Shown here: positions 17,504 through 24,906 of the stretch, piece by piece
How positions within the stretch are numbered: position 1 is the first letter of the stretch
Layout of the letters: each line of letters opens with the position of its first letter
Notes under the pieces: model-generated
What the model was told of the DNA's origin: nothing
What the model saw: the letters and a program-made list of their open reading frames with translations, nothing else
Database searches by the model: none
Assembly (NCBI GenBank): GCA_001898505.1
Contig: MKTZ01000009.1
Coordinates: 620,001-684,000 of the forward strand
DNA: 64,000 bases
Direction of reading: 5' to 3'
Origin: Sphingobacteriales bacterium 50-39
GTDB lineage: Bacteria; Bacteroidota; Bacteroidia; Chitinophagales; Chitinophagaceae
Program-made: the position numbers and the translations under genes

Positions 17504-20500
17504 ATGAAAAAACTACTGCTTTCCTTATCCGCCGGATTTTTCTTTCTGGCCGCTTTTAGCCAGGACAACCCCTTGTGGATGCGCTATCCTGTCCTTTCGC
17601 CCGATGGTCAGACCATCCTCTTCAGCTATAGAGGTGATATTTATAAAGTACCTGCTGCGGGTGGTACCGCCGTGCCGCTGACCATCAGCGAGTCCTATGA
17701 GTTCGCTCCCGTATGGTCGCACGATGGGAAATACATTGCATTTGCATCAGACCGGTATGGCAACTTCGACATCTTTGTGATGCCGGCTGTCGGTGGCGAG
17801 GCGCGAAGGTTGACCTTTTACTCGCGTAATGAGATACCCAGCAGCTTCACGGCGGACGACAAGCAAATCATCTTTACTACGCAGCGACAGGACCTCGTCA
17901 CCGACGCGCAGTTTCCTTCCGGCGTGATGACGGAACTATATACCGTGCCCGTGGCCGGTGGCAAAGTGAGCCAGCTGCTGCCTATATCCGCACAGGAAGC
18001 CACCGTCAATGCCGCCGGCGACAAGCTGCTGTATGACGATCAAAAAGGGTACGAGAGCGAATGGCGCAAGCACCATACTTCTTCCATCACCCGTGATATT
18101 TGGTTATATGATATGAAGTCGGGGAAATACACCCGCCTGACACAATTCAAAGGGGAGGATCGTAATCCCGTATGGGATGCCAATGGCAATGACTTTTATT
18201 ATCTCAGCGAGCAGGACGGCAGCTTCAATATATATAAGTCTTCTGTACAAAACCCCTCTTCCTCCACAGCCCTGACACATTATAGCAAACATCCCGTGCG
18301 ATTCTTATCACGCGCCAATGATAATACCCTTTGCTTTGGGTTCGACGGCGAGATATATATCAAGAAGTCTTCCGGCGAGCCACAGAAAGTGCCTGTTCGT
18401 ATAGCAGAAGATGGCCGGTATGTGCTGGAGAAAGTGCTGCCTGTCAATGGCGGACTGACGGAGATGAAATTATCACCCAATGGGAAAGAGATAGCCTTTG
18501 TTTTTAGAGGTGAAATATTTGTCACCAGTGTTACGGGGGGCATTACCAAGCGGATCACGAATACTCCCTGGCAGGAGCGTAGTGTCAGCTTTAGTCCCGA
18601 TGGGCGCAGCCTCGTATATGCTGCGGAAAAGAACAGCAACTGGAATATCTATAAGGTATCCATCATCCGTAAAGAAGAGCCCTATTTTTATGCGTCTACC
18701 ATATTGAAGGAAGATACCGTCATCGCAACACCCGCGGAAGAATTCCAGCCAGCCTTCTCACCGGATGGAAAAGAAGTAGCATACCTGGAGGATCGTGTGA
18801 CGCTTAAAGTAGTGAATCTTGCAAGTCGGCAGTCGCGGACCATCCTCCCCGCCGATAAGAATTATTCCTATGCCGACGGGGATCAATATTATCAATGGTC
18901 GCCCGATGGAAAATGGTTCCTTGTACAGTTTGGCCCACCCGAACGGGTGCAGACGCCCGAAGTAGGGCTTGTGGCCGCCGACGGCAAGTCGCCGGTGATC
19001 AACCTGACCCTCAGCGGTTATGATGATTTTGGTCCCAAATGGTGTATGGGCGGAAAGATGTTTGTCTGGGGCTCCGACAGGAACGGCACTCGTCAGCAGG
19101 CAGGCTACCCCGCAACAGCGGATGTATTCGGTATGTTCTTTACCAAGGAGGCATTTGACAGGTTCAGGCTCTCAAAAGAGGAGCTGGCCCTTTTGAAGGA
19201 ACAAGAGGAAAAGAAAGATAAGGATAAGAAGGAAGCAGAGGAAAAGTCTGGCGGCAAAAAGAATGATAAGAAGAAGGATAGCGCAGAAAAGAAAAAGGAT
19301 TCTCCCAAAGAGATCAAAATAGACTGGGACAACCTCACGGAAAGGAAGCTCAAGCTGACCACGCATACTTCCGACGCCTCCGACTGGCTTCTGTCCAAGG
19401 ATGGTGAGAAATTATATTACCTCACCCAGTTCGAGAAAGGATACGATCTGTGGATGACAGAGCTGCGTACCAAGGAAACCAAATTGTTCTTTAAGCTGGG
19501 CGCCCGGTATGCCGGTATGGAATTATCCGAGGACGGTAAATCAATCTTTGTGTTGGCGGAAGGCCGTATCACTAAGATAGATGCGGAGAGCGGCAAGCCC
19601 GAGCCCGTGGCCATCAATGGCGAGATGGTGCTGAAAGATGCGGATGAGAAAGCTTATATTTTCGATCATGCCTGGCGTCAGATGAAGGAGAAATATTATG
19701 TAGTGAATATGAATGGCGTGGACTGGGATTTTTACTACACTGCTTATAAGAAGTTCCTTCCTTATATCAACAACGATTATGACTTCGCAGAGATGCTTAG
19801 TGAAATGCTGGGCGAGCTCAACGTATCTCATACCGGCTGCTATTATTTTGGCGGCAGGAGGCCGGGCGGCGATCAGACTGCTTCGCTGGGCATATTCCAT
19901 GATTACGCATACAAGGGTTCGGGTTTGAAGATCTGGGAAGTGGTCGATGGCGGTCCGTTAGACAAGTCTTCCTCAAAGATCGTCCCTGGTGTCATCCTGG
20001 AAAAGATCGACGGGGAAGATATTACCGATAACATGGATCATTACAGCCTGTTGAATCGCAAGGTGGGCAAGCTCATTTTATTATCTCTTTACAATCCTGC
20101 GACGAATACCCGCTGGGAGGAGACGGCGAAGCCCATTTCGATAGGAGATGAAGAAGAACTGCTGTACCAGCGTTGGGTGCGGCTCCGCCGCAAGGAAACG
20201 GATTCCCTGTCCAAGGGTAAGATAGGATATATCCATGTACGGGCCATGGATGACGAAAGCATGCGCACCGTATTTGAAGAGGCATTGGGCCGTAACATCG
20301 GTAAGGATGCGTTGGTCATCGACACCCGATTCAACGGGGGAGGTAATATCCACGAGCAGCTGTCCGATTTTCTCAATGGCAAGAAATATTTCGATATCAT
20401 CCCGCATGGACAGTATGTAGGCTCCGAGCCCTATGACAAATGGGTAAAGCCTTCCATCGTCATCATCGGGGAGGCCAATTATTCCGACGCGCATCTTTTT

Positions 20501-20764
20501 CCCGCCGCCTATAAATTGAAGAATGCAGGCAAGACCCTTGGTATGCCTGTTCCCGGCACCGGCACCTTTGTCTGGTGGGAAACGCAGATCGATCCCGGGC
20601 TGGTCTTTGGCATGCCCATGGGGGGATGGCGTACACCCGAGGGATATTTCGAGGAAGGTCATCAGCTGGAACCTGACATTCCCATACGTAATGAGCCCGA
20701 TGTGTTATCCGCCGGTCATGATCAGCAGATCGAGGCGGCCGTCAGGGAGCTGCTAAAGAAATAG
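17504..20764 (+). CDS. Tricorn-like protease (S41 family with beta-propeller domains), exported
   Basis: A 1086-residue protein with signal peptide (1-19, ending AFSQ). Order: WD40-like PD40 propeller repeats (about 25-300, e.g. VLSPDGQTILFSYRGDIYKV), a second propeller (about 310-560), a lysine/glutamate-rich insert (about 566-606), a tricorn C1 domain, a PDZ-like domain (about 800-880) and the C2 tail-specific protease domain. Catalytic features seen: Ser-His in ELNVSHTG, matching the tricorn pair, and Ser994 in NYSDAHLFP as likely nucleophile. Glu1064 in RNEPD may be the tricorn Glu, though this is unproven. Archaeal tricorn trims proteasome products in the cytosol; the exported bacterial form probably degrades peptides in the periplasm. 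A TATTTTCA element ends 4 nt before the ATG. Confidence 0.93.
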   Translation: MKKLLLSLSAGFFFLAAFSQDNPLWMRYPVLSPDGQTILFSYRGDIYKVPAAGGTAVPLTISESYEFAPVWSHDGKYIAFASDRYGNFDIFVMPAVGGEARRLTFYSRNEIPSSFTADDKQIIFTTQRQDLVTDAQFPSGVMTELYTVPVAGGKVSQLLPISAQEATVNAAGDKLLYDDQKGYESEWRKHHTSSITRDIWLYDMKSGKYTRLTQFKGEDRNPVWDANGNDFYYLSEQDGSFNIYKSSVQNPSSSTALTHYSKHPVRFLSRANDNTLCFGFDGEIYIKKSSGEPQKVPVRIAEDGRYVLEKVLPVNGGLTEMKLSPNGKEIAFVFRGEIFVTSVTGGITKRITNTPWQERSVSFSPDGRSLVYAAEKNSNWNIYKVSIIRKEEPYFYASTILKEDTVIATPAEEFQPAFSPDGKEVAYLEDRVTLKVVNLASRQSRTILPADKNYSYADGDQYYQWSPDGKWFLVQFGPPERVQTPEVGLVAADGKSPVINLTLSGYDDFGPKWCMGGKMFVWGSDRNGTRQQAGYPATADVFGMFFTKEAFDRFRLSKEELALLKEQEEKKDKDKKEAEEKSGGKKNDKKKDSAEKKKDSPKEIKIDWDNLTERKLKLTTHTSDASDWLLSKDGEKLYYLTQFEKGYDLWMTELRTKETKLFFKLGARYAGMELSEDGKSIFVLAEGRITKIDAESGKPEPVAINGEMVLKDADEKAYIFDHAWRQMKEKYYVVNMNGVDWDFYYTAYKKFLPYINNDYDFAEMLSEMLGELNVSHTGCYYFGGRRPGGDQTASLGIFHDYAYKGSGLKIWEVVDGGPLDKSSSKIVPGVILEKIDGEDITDNMDHYSLLNRKVGKLILLSLYNPATNTRWEETAKPISIGDEEELLYQRWVRLRRKETDSLSKGKIGYIHVRAMDDESMRTVFEEALGRNIGKDALVIDTRFNGGGNIHEQLSDFLNGKKYFDIIPHGQYVGSEPYDKWVKPSIVIIGEANYSDAHLFPAAYKLKNAGKTLGMPVPGTGTFVWWETQIDPGLVFGMPMGGWRTPEGYFEEGHQLEPDIPIRNEPDVLSAGHDQQIEAAVRELLKK

Positions 20765-21621
20765 ACGAACTGCTCTAGGGCCAGTGGATGCTGGTCAAAG
20801 AACAGTGTAGGCTCTACCAGCTCCAATTCCATCAAGGTAAATACGCCCTTGCGGATGACGCCATCTACGCGTGCATAAAGGAGGGGCGACAGAAGTACTG
20901 CCGTGTCCAGGATGGCCGTTGCCTGTCGTATGATGTCCGATCCAGGCCGTGCAGGGAGACTGGTGCCGCCATATTTTTCCTGCACTCTAAAATCGCCTGC
21001 CCTGGCAGTCTTCTTTACAGCGTGGCTGTATTGCTGACCAAAAAAGAGCAGGGAGTATTCTCCATCTGTCTCCACTTCTTCCATAAATTCCTGGATCATG
21101 TACCTGTCCGTCCGCAGCAGCTCGTGCAGACGTGGGTTGTCGGCTGTAGCCGTATCTGGTCCGGTGACCCATGTGTTATAGGCAGTGGCGGAGATACAGG
21201 GTTTGATCACGGCGCGTCGCCAGCCTGTGGCCTGGAAGATGCTGTCCAGGTCGGGGTGGCTGTCCTTATCCAGGAACTGGGTCGGCGGCAGGGGCACGCC
21301 CTGCTGTTGCAGCTGTTCCAGATAGGCTTTGTCCATATTCCATTCCAGTATATCGATGGGGTTGAATATGGAAAGACGCAGTTTTTTGAGTCGATGCAGC
21401 CAGGCCCGGAATGCGGTAGGATGCAGGTGATAGTTCCAGGTGCTGCGGATGACCACCGCCCGATATCTTATCCAGTCGATGTCTTCATCGTCCCAGGGAG
21501 TTGCTTCGATGGTGTAGCCTGCAGCCGACAAGGCCATCGCCAGTTGGACATCGTCCTCCGACAGGGCAGGGAAGGGACGGCAGGTAGCAAAGGCTATAAG
21601 TTTATTCGCAGCCACAGACAA
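20722..21621 (-). CDS. ATP-grasp domain protein (RimK/DcsG-like ligase)
   Basis: A 299-residue cytosolic protein. The N-terminal part has the pre-ATP-grasp pattern (LIAFATCRPFPALSEDDVQL, AVVIRSTWNYHLHPTAF). The ATP-grasp core follows: an Asn-Lys pair WNMDKAYLEQL, the nucleotide-binding RRAVIKPCISATAYNTW, the hinge MIQEFMEEVETDGEYSLLFF, and the metal site LMELELVEPTLFF. Such proteins form amide or peptide bonds from a carboxylate and an amine using ATP; the substrates cannot be told. The start is not ATG: either TTG 21621 or GTG 21615, both overlapping the end of the rhodanese gene, which suggests translational coupling. The 3' end overlaps the protease gene by 43 nt in convergent orientation. 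Confidence 0.8.
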   Translation of the reverse strand: MSVAANKLIAFATCRPFPALSEDDVQLAMALSAAGYTIEATPWDDEDIDWIRYRAVVIRSTWNYHLHPTAFRAWLHRLKKLRLSIFNPIDILEWNMDKAYLEQLQQQGVPLPPTQFLDKDSHPDLDSIFQATGWRRAVIKPCISATAYNTWVTGPDTATADNPRLHELLRTDRYMIQEFMEEVETDGEYSLLFFGQQYSHAVKKTARAGDFRVQEKYGGTSLPARPGSDIIRQATAILDTAVLLSPLLYARVDGVIRKGVFTLMELELVEPTLFFDQHPLALEQFVYFFSSSLTAASIC

Positions 21622-22069
21622 GAGGGTTTGATGATATGGGACCTTTTTCCGTTTCGTAGCCGTCGTACTTCCACCATTCCAGACCGCCGAGCATTTCTTT
21701 TACGGCAAATCCCAGGCTGGCCAGCTTCATGCTGCCCTTGGTGGAGGCGTTGCATCCTATGCCATCGCAGTAGACCACCATCATTTTGTCTTTTGGGAGG
21801 AGGGCCGTCGTCTCCAGGTTCATCAGCGGGTGGGGAATATTGATGGAGCCGGGAACATGTTCCCTGGCAAAGCTTTCCGGGCTGCGGGCGTCGATGACGA
21901 TGAAGTCGTCAACACCATTTTGCATGTCGGTGTATACGTCGGAAGCTTCTGTCTCGTAGCAGAGCTTGTGCATGAAGTAGGCGAGGGTAGACTCGCCGCC
22001 CTGCGGCAGGTATTGAGTGACCCGTCCGCGGGTGTTGAAGTAAGTGCTGGTGCTGTTTAATGTTGTCAT
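21602..22069 (-). CDS. Rhodanese-like domain protein
   Basis: A 155-residue cytosolic protein with one rhodanese domain (about 35-145): DFIVIDARSPESFAREHVPGS, the active-site loop VVYCDGIGCNAS with the likely catalytic Cys, and the end motif MLGGLEWWKYDGY. Rhodaneses move sulfane sulfur or serve as redox/sulfur carriers. I take the ATG at 22069, because an exact TAnnTTTG promoter ends 4 nt upstream; an in-frame ATG at 22111 would lie before that promoter. It is the first gene of a pair with the ATP-grasp gene and is divergent from a MocR regulator, the likely controller (inference). Confidence 0.85.
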   Translation of the reverse strand: MTTLNSTSTYFNTRGRVTQYLPQGGESTLAYFMHKLCYETEASDVYTDMQNGVDDFIVIDARSPESFAREHVPGSINIPHPLMNLETTALLPKDKMMVVYCDGIGCNASTKGSMKLASLGFAVKEMLGGLEWWKYDGYETEKGPISSNPLVCGCE

Positions 22070-22073
22070 GCAA

Positions 22074-22081
22074 CAAAGATA
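22074..22081 (-). promoter_or_regulatory. TAnnTTTG promoter box of the rhodanese gene
   Basis: TATCTTTG on the minus strand, an exact -7 consensus match, ends 4 nt before the ATG at 22069. It predicts a leaderless or almost leaderless transcript. Confidence 0.5.
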
Positions 22082-22088
22082 TTCGTAA

Positions 22089-22134
22089 TTTGGTACTACG
22101 TTTTGGTCCAATTTGCATATATTTTATGATACCA
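22089..22134. promoter_or_regulatory. Candidate MocR operator repeats
   Basis: Direct repeats TTTGGTAC (22089-22096) and TTTGGTCC (22102-22109) lie 13 nt apart. An inverted half-site ATACCA follows near 22129-22134. MocR regulators are known to bind direct repeats between divergent genes, which fits this rhodanese/MocR intergenic region. Confidence 0.4.
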
Positions 22135-22148
22135 TTTAAATCCTGGTC

Positions 22149-23648
22149 ATGAGCAGAATTTCCCGGCAGATATCGCTGCCTTTTATACGCATCGACAGGA
22201 GGGACGCGCGCCCGGTATATGAGCAGTTGTATGAGGGGATGCGGGAGGCCATTTTGAATGGGCGTTTGCAGCCGAATGACAGGCTGCCTGCTACCCGGCT
22301 GATTGCCGAGGAACTGGGCGTGTCGCGGAACATCGTGGTGATAGCGTTCGAGCAGCTGTTGATGGAGGGGTATATACGGAGCAAGGCTGGGGCCGGGAGC
22401 TTTGTCGAGGCCATGGATGCCATCCCGCCCGCTCCGCGGGCTGGTCGCCGGCCCTTGCCGGGCCGGCGGGTCGAGGGGGAGTTCGTACGCAGATTGAATG
22501 AAGTCGTGTTACAACGAAATATAGATAGGGAAGAAACGGCTCCCTTCCAAACTTCGCAGCCCGCCTTTGACGCCTTCCCCTTTGCTGTGTGGAGCAAGTT
22601 GGCGGCAAGGGTCTATCGCTATCTTGACTTTCAACATTTGGGGTACGAGGATGCCGCCGGCGCCCTGCCCTTACGGGAAGCCATAGCCGATCATCTCAGG
22701 GTCAACAGAGGCGTGGAGTGCGATGCAAGCCGCATTCTCATCGTAAATGGAACACAACAGGCCCTTTTCCTGGCCGCACAGCTGTTATTACAGCCTGGAG
22801 ACCAATTCTGGATCGATGATCCGGGATACGTAAATGCCCGATTCACTTTTTTGCTGCATGGAGGGGTGGCCTGTCCAATACCGGTGACCGGCGAAGGCAC
22901 GGACATCGACTATGCCTGTCAGCGTTATCCAAACGCGCGGCTGGCCTATCTGACACCGTCACATCAGCATCCCGTGGGTGGCACCCTGCCCCTGGCCCAG
23001 CGGTTGAAGCTGCTGGCATGGGCGCGCGACCGCCGGCTATGGATCATCGAGGATGATTATGACAGCGAACTGCGCTATCGCGGCAAGCCCATCCCCGCAT
23101 TGCAGGGGCTCGATGCACATGGGAATGTCATTTATATCGGGACGTTCAGCAAAGTACTGTTCCCTGCGTTGCGGGTGGCGTATATGGTGCTGCCCGATCA
23201 GGCGGTGTTCCAGTCCTTCCGGTCTTTAAAGGCGTTGAACGACCGGCAATCAGCCATTGTAGACCAGCTGATACTCACCGACTTTATAAAGGAAGGATAC
23301 TTCCACCGGCACCTGCGGAAGATGCGATCCATCTATAGTGCCCGCCTCCAATGTCTGCTGGAGGAATTGGAGACACATCTCTCGGAGTACCTGTCCTTCA
23401 CCGATCCCGCTGCAGGTATGCACCTGGCCGTCTACTTTAAGAGACCTGTCGATGAAGACAGGTTGTTACAGGCTGCTGCCGATAAGGGGCTGATACTGCT
23501 GAGCCTGCGGGAATATACCATCGGAGCCTGTCGCCGTCCCGGCATACTGCTGGGGTATTCTTCCTTCCCCGAGGACAAGATCCGGCAGGCCGTGCGGACG
23601 CTAAAGTCCATTTTCTCCTCGCTCCACCCTCTGCCGAAAATTAGTTGA
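22149..23648 (+). CDS. MocR/PdxR-family regulator (GntR HTH plus PLP aminotransferase-like domain)
   Basis: A 499-residue two-domain protein. Residues about 12-85 are a GntR winged helix: PVYEQLYEGMREAILNGRL, LPATRLIAEELGVSRNIVV. Residues about 130-490 are a fold-type I aminotransferase domain with GYEDAAGALPLREAIADHL, the PLP-contact block IIEDDYDSELRYRG, and the Schiff-base lysine in IGTFSKVLFPALRVAYM. MocR proteins sense PLP or PLP-amino acid adducts and control a divergent operon, here probably the rhodanese/ATP-grasp pair. The stop codon lies inside a palindrome that is a candidate MarR operator for the next gene. Length (about 500) is normal. Confidence 0.93.
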   Translation: MSRISRQISLPFIRIDRRDARPVYEQLYEGMREAILNGRLQPNDRLPATRLIAEELGVSRNIVVIAFEQLLMEGYIRSKAGAGSFVEAMDAIPPAPRAGRRPLPGRRVEGEFVRRLNEVVLQRNIDREETAPFQTSQPAFDAFPFAVWSKLAARVYRYLDFQHLGYEDAAGALPLREAIADHLRVNRGVECDASRILIVNGTQQALFLAAQLLLQPGDQFWIDDPGYVNARFTFLLHGGVACPIPVTGEGTDIDYACQRYPNARLAYLTPSHQHPVGGTLPLAQRLKLLAWARDRRLWIIEDDYDSELRYRGKPIPALQGLDAHGNVIYIGTFSKVLFPALRVAYMVLPDQAVFQSFRSLKALNDRQSAIVDQLILTDFIKEGYFHRHLRKMRSIYSARLQCLLEELETHLSEYLSFTDPAAGMHLAVYFKRPVDEDRLLQAAADKGLILLSLREYTIGACRRPGILLGYSSFPEDKIRQAVRTLKSIFSSLHPLPKIS

Positions 23649-23661
23649 TTTTGTCAACTAA
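23641..23661. promoter_or_regulatory. Candidate MarR operator palindrome
   Basis: TTAGTTGA/TCAACTAA, a perfect 8-bp inverted repeat with 5-nt spacer TTTTG, lies 18 nt before the MarR gene and overlaps the MocR stop codon. A near-consensus -7 box (TATCTTGG, 23668-23675) follows. The position fits autorepression by the MarR protein. There is no T-run, so it is not a terminator. Confidence 0.55.
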
Positions 23662-23679
23662 TAGTATTATCTTGGCATA

Positions 23680-24129
23680 ATGAAACAAAGAGTAGTGGAT
23701 GAAGTTCGTGCTTTCAGCAGGTTTTATACGGAAGTGATCGGGCTGCTGAACAGGTATGTTCTTAACAGTGCCTTTACCCTGCAAGAGGCGAGGATAATGT
23801 ATGAGCTGTATCACCGGGATGGTGTGCAGGCGTGGGAGATCGCCGCCCTGCTGGAGCTTGATAAAGGATATCTCAGCCGGATCCTGGATCAGTTTACCCG
23901 CAAGGGACTGATCACACGCCGGCGTTCTGCTGAAGATGGCAGAGTGCAACCTATCTTTCTTACTCTAAAGGGCAAGGAAACGTTTGATGTGTTGAACAAG
24001 GCTTCGGACAAACAGGTGAAGGATATCCTTCGGCAGGTGCCGGATGAGGAGGCCGACAGGTTGGTGCATCATATGAATGAGATAAAGAAAATAATGATCA
24101 GTTATGGAAACAGCCATTTGCCTCGATGA
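23680..24129 (+). CDS. MarR-family transcriptional regulator
   Basis: A 149-residue winged-helix protein. Helix 1 VDEVRAFSRFYTEVIGLLNRY leads into the HTH core ILEARIMYEL-like (TLQEARIMYELYHRDG), recognition helix ALLELDKGYLSRILDQFTRKGLI, and wing RRRSAEDGRVQPIFLT. It should bind DNA as a dimer, most likely at the palindrome just upstream. It overlaps the GNAT acetyltransferase gene by 26 nt in another frame. In many bacteria these two domains form one MarR-GNAT fusion protein, so they probably act together. The -7-like box ends 4 nt before the ATG. Confidence 0.9.
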   Translation: MKQRVVDEVRAFSRFYTEVIGLLNRYVLNSAFTLQEARIMYELYHRDGVQAWEIAALLELDKGYLSRILDQFTRKGLITRRRSAEDGRVQPIFLTLKGKETFDVLNKASDKQVKDILRQVPDEEADRLVHHMNEIKKIMISYGNSHLPR

Positions 24130-24604
24130 TATCGTTATACGTACGGAGCTGAGGCCGGGTGACATCGGGTATGTCATCCATCTGCATGGCAGGTTGTATA
24201 AGGAAGAGTATAGTTATGGTATTGCTTTCGAAGCTTATGTCGCGCAGGGAATGTTTGAATTCTATCAGCAGTACGATCCCGTAAAGGACCGGGTGTGGAT
24301 CTGTGAGCATCGGGATAAGATCGTAGGCTTTCTCCTGCTGATGCATCGGGACGGAAATATCGCGCAGCTGCGTTATTTTATCCTGGAGCCCGGATACAGG
24401 GGCATCGGACTGGGCAAGAAGCTCATGGACCTGTATATGGAGCATCTTAGAAGTACAGGCTATCGGGGGAGCTATCTTTGGACGACGCATGAGCTGGCTA
24501 CGGCTGCGTCCCTGTATCAGCGGCATGGATTTGTACGCACCGAAGAGAAGGCCTCACAGGCATTTGGAAAATCATTGTATGAAGTAAAATACGAGCTAAT
24601 ATGA
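24104..24604 (+). CDS. GNAT-family N-acetyltransferase
   Basis: A 166-residue protein with the GNAT fold: N-terminal IRTELRPGDIGYVIHLHGRLYKEEY, strand DKIVGFLLLMH, the acetyl-CoA P-loop motif YRGIGLGKKLMD (Q/RxxGxG/A type, about 105-116), and C-terminal AASLYQRHGFVRTEEK. The N-terminal block closely resembles the acetyltransferase half of MarR-GNAT fusion proteins. Its start lies inside the MarR gene (26-nt overlap), so translation is probably coupled. The acceptor is unknown; such enzymes often acetylate amino acids or drugs. Its stop overlaps the next gene as ATGA. Confidence 0.9.
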   Translation: METAICLDDIVIRTELRPGDIGYVIHLHGRLYKEEYSYGIAFEAYVAQGMFEFYQQYDPVKDRVWICEHRDKIVGFLLLMHRDGNIAQLRYFILEPGYRGIGLGKKLMDLYMEHLRSTGYRGSYLWTTHELATAASLYQRHGFVRTEEKASQAFGKSLYEVKYELI

Positions 24605-24906
24605 TACAACGTCATTGGAGGGGAGTGGCAAAGAGGGGCGAGGCTAATAACTATATCCGTCATTTGGAGACGGAGACATTTCCGTTGATCTCCGCCATTT
24701 CAGGCTTTGTAAAAGCATCTATTCTCCGGCGCAGCACTGCCGATGGAATAGAGTTCCTGATCATCACCATATGGGAATCCATGGATGCCATCCGGAAGTT
24801 CGCCGGTGATGATCCCGGGAGAGCCGTAATCCCCAAGGTCGTAAAGGGCATGATGCTGAGCTGGGAGGACCGGGTTAGGCACTATGAGGTAGTGTCTGAG
24901 CGTTGA
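24601..24906 (+). CDS. Antibiotic biosynthesis monooxygenase (ABM)-like domain protein
   Basis: A 101-residue single-domain protein with the ferredoxin-like ABM pattern: [50 protein letters not shown]. Such proteins act as small dimeric cofactor-free oxygenases or as uncharacterised stress proteins; no function follows from the family alone. It is the last gene of the MarR-GNAT-ABM operon, linked to the preceding gene by an ATGA overlap. Its end overlaps the convergent hybrid kinase gene by 32 nt. Confidence 0.8.
   Translation: MIQRHWRGVAKRGEANNYIRHLETETFPLISAISGFVKASILRRSTADGIEFLIITIWESMDAIRKFAGDDPGRAVIPKVVKGMMLSWEDRVRHYEVVSER

Noticed and set aside
20788-21843. 351-codon plus-strand open frame opposite the ATP-grasp and rhodanese genes
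   Set aside because: Both minus-strand genes have full domain motifs; the plus frame has none.
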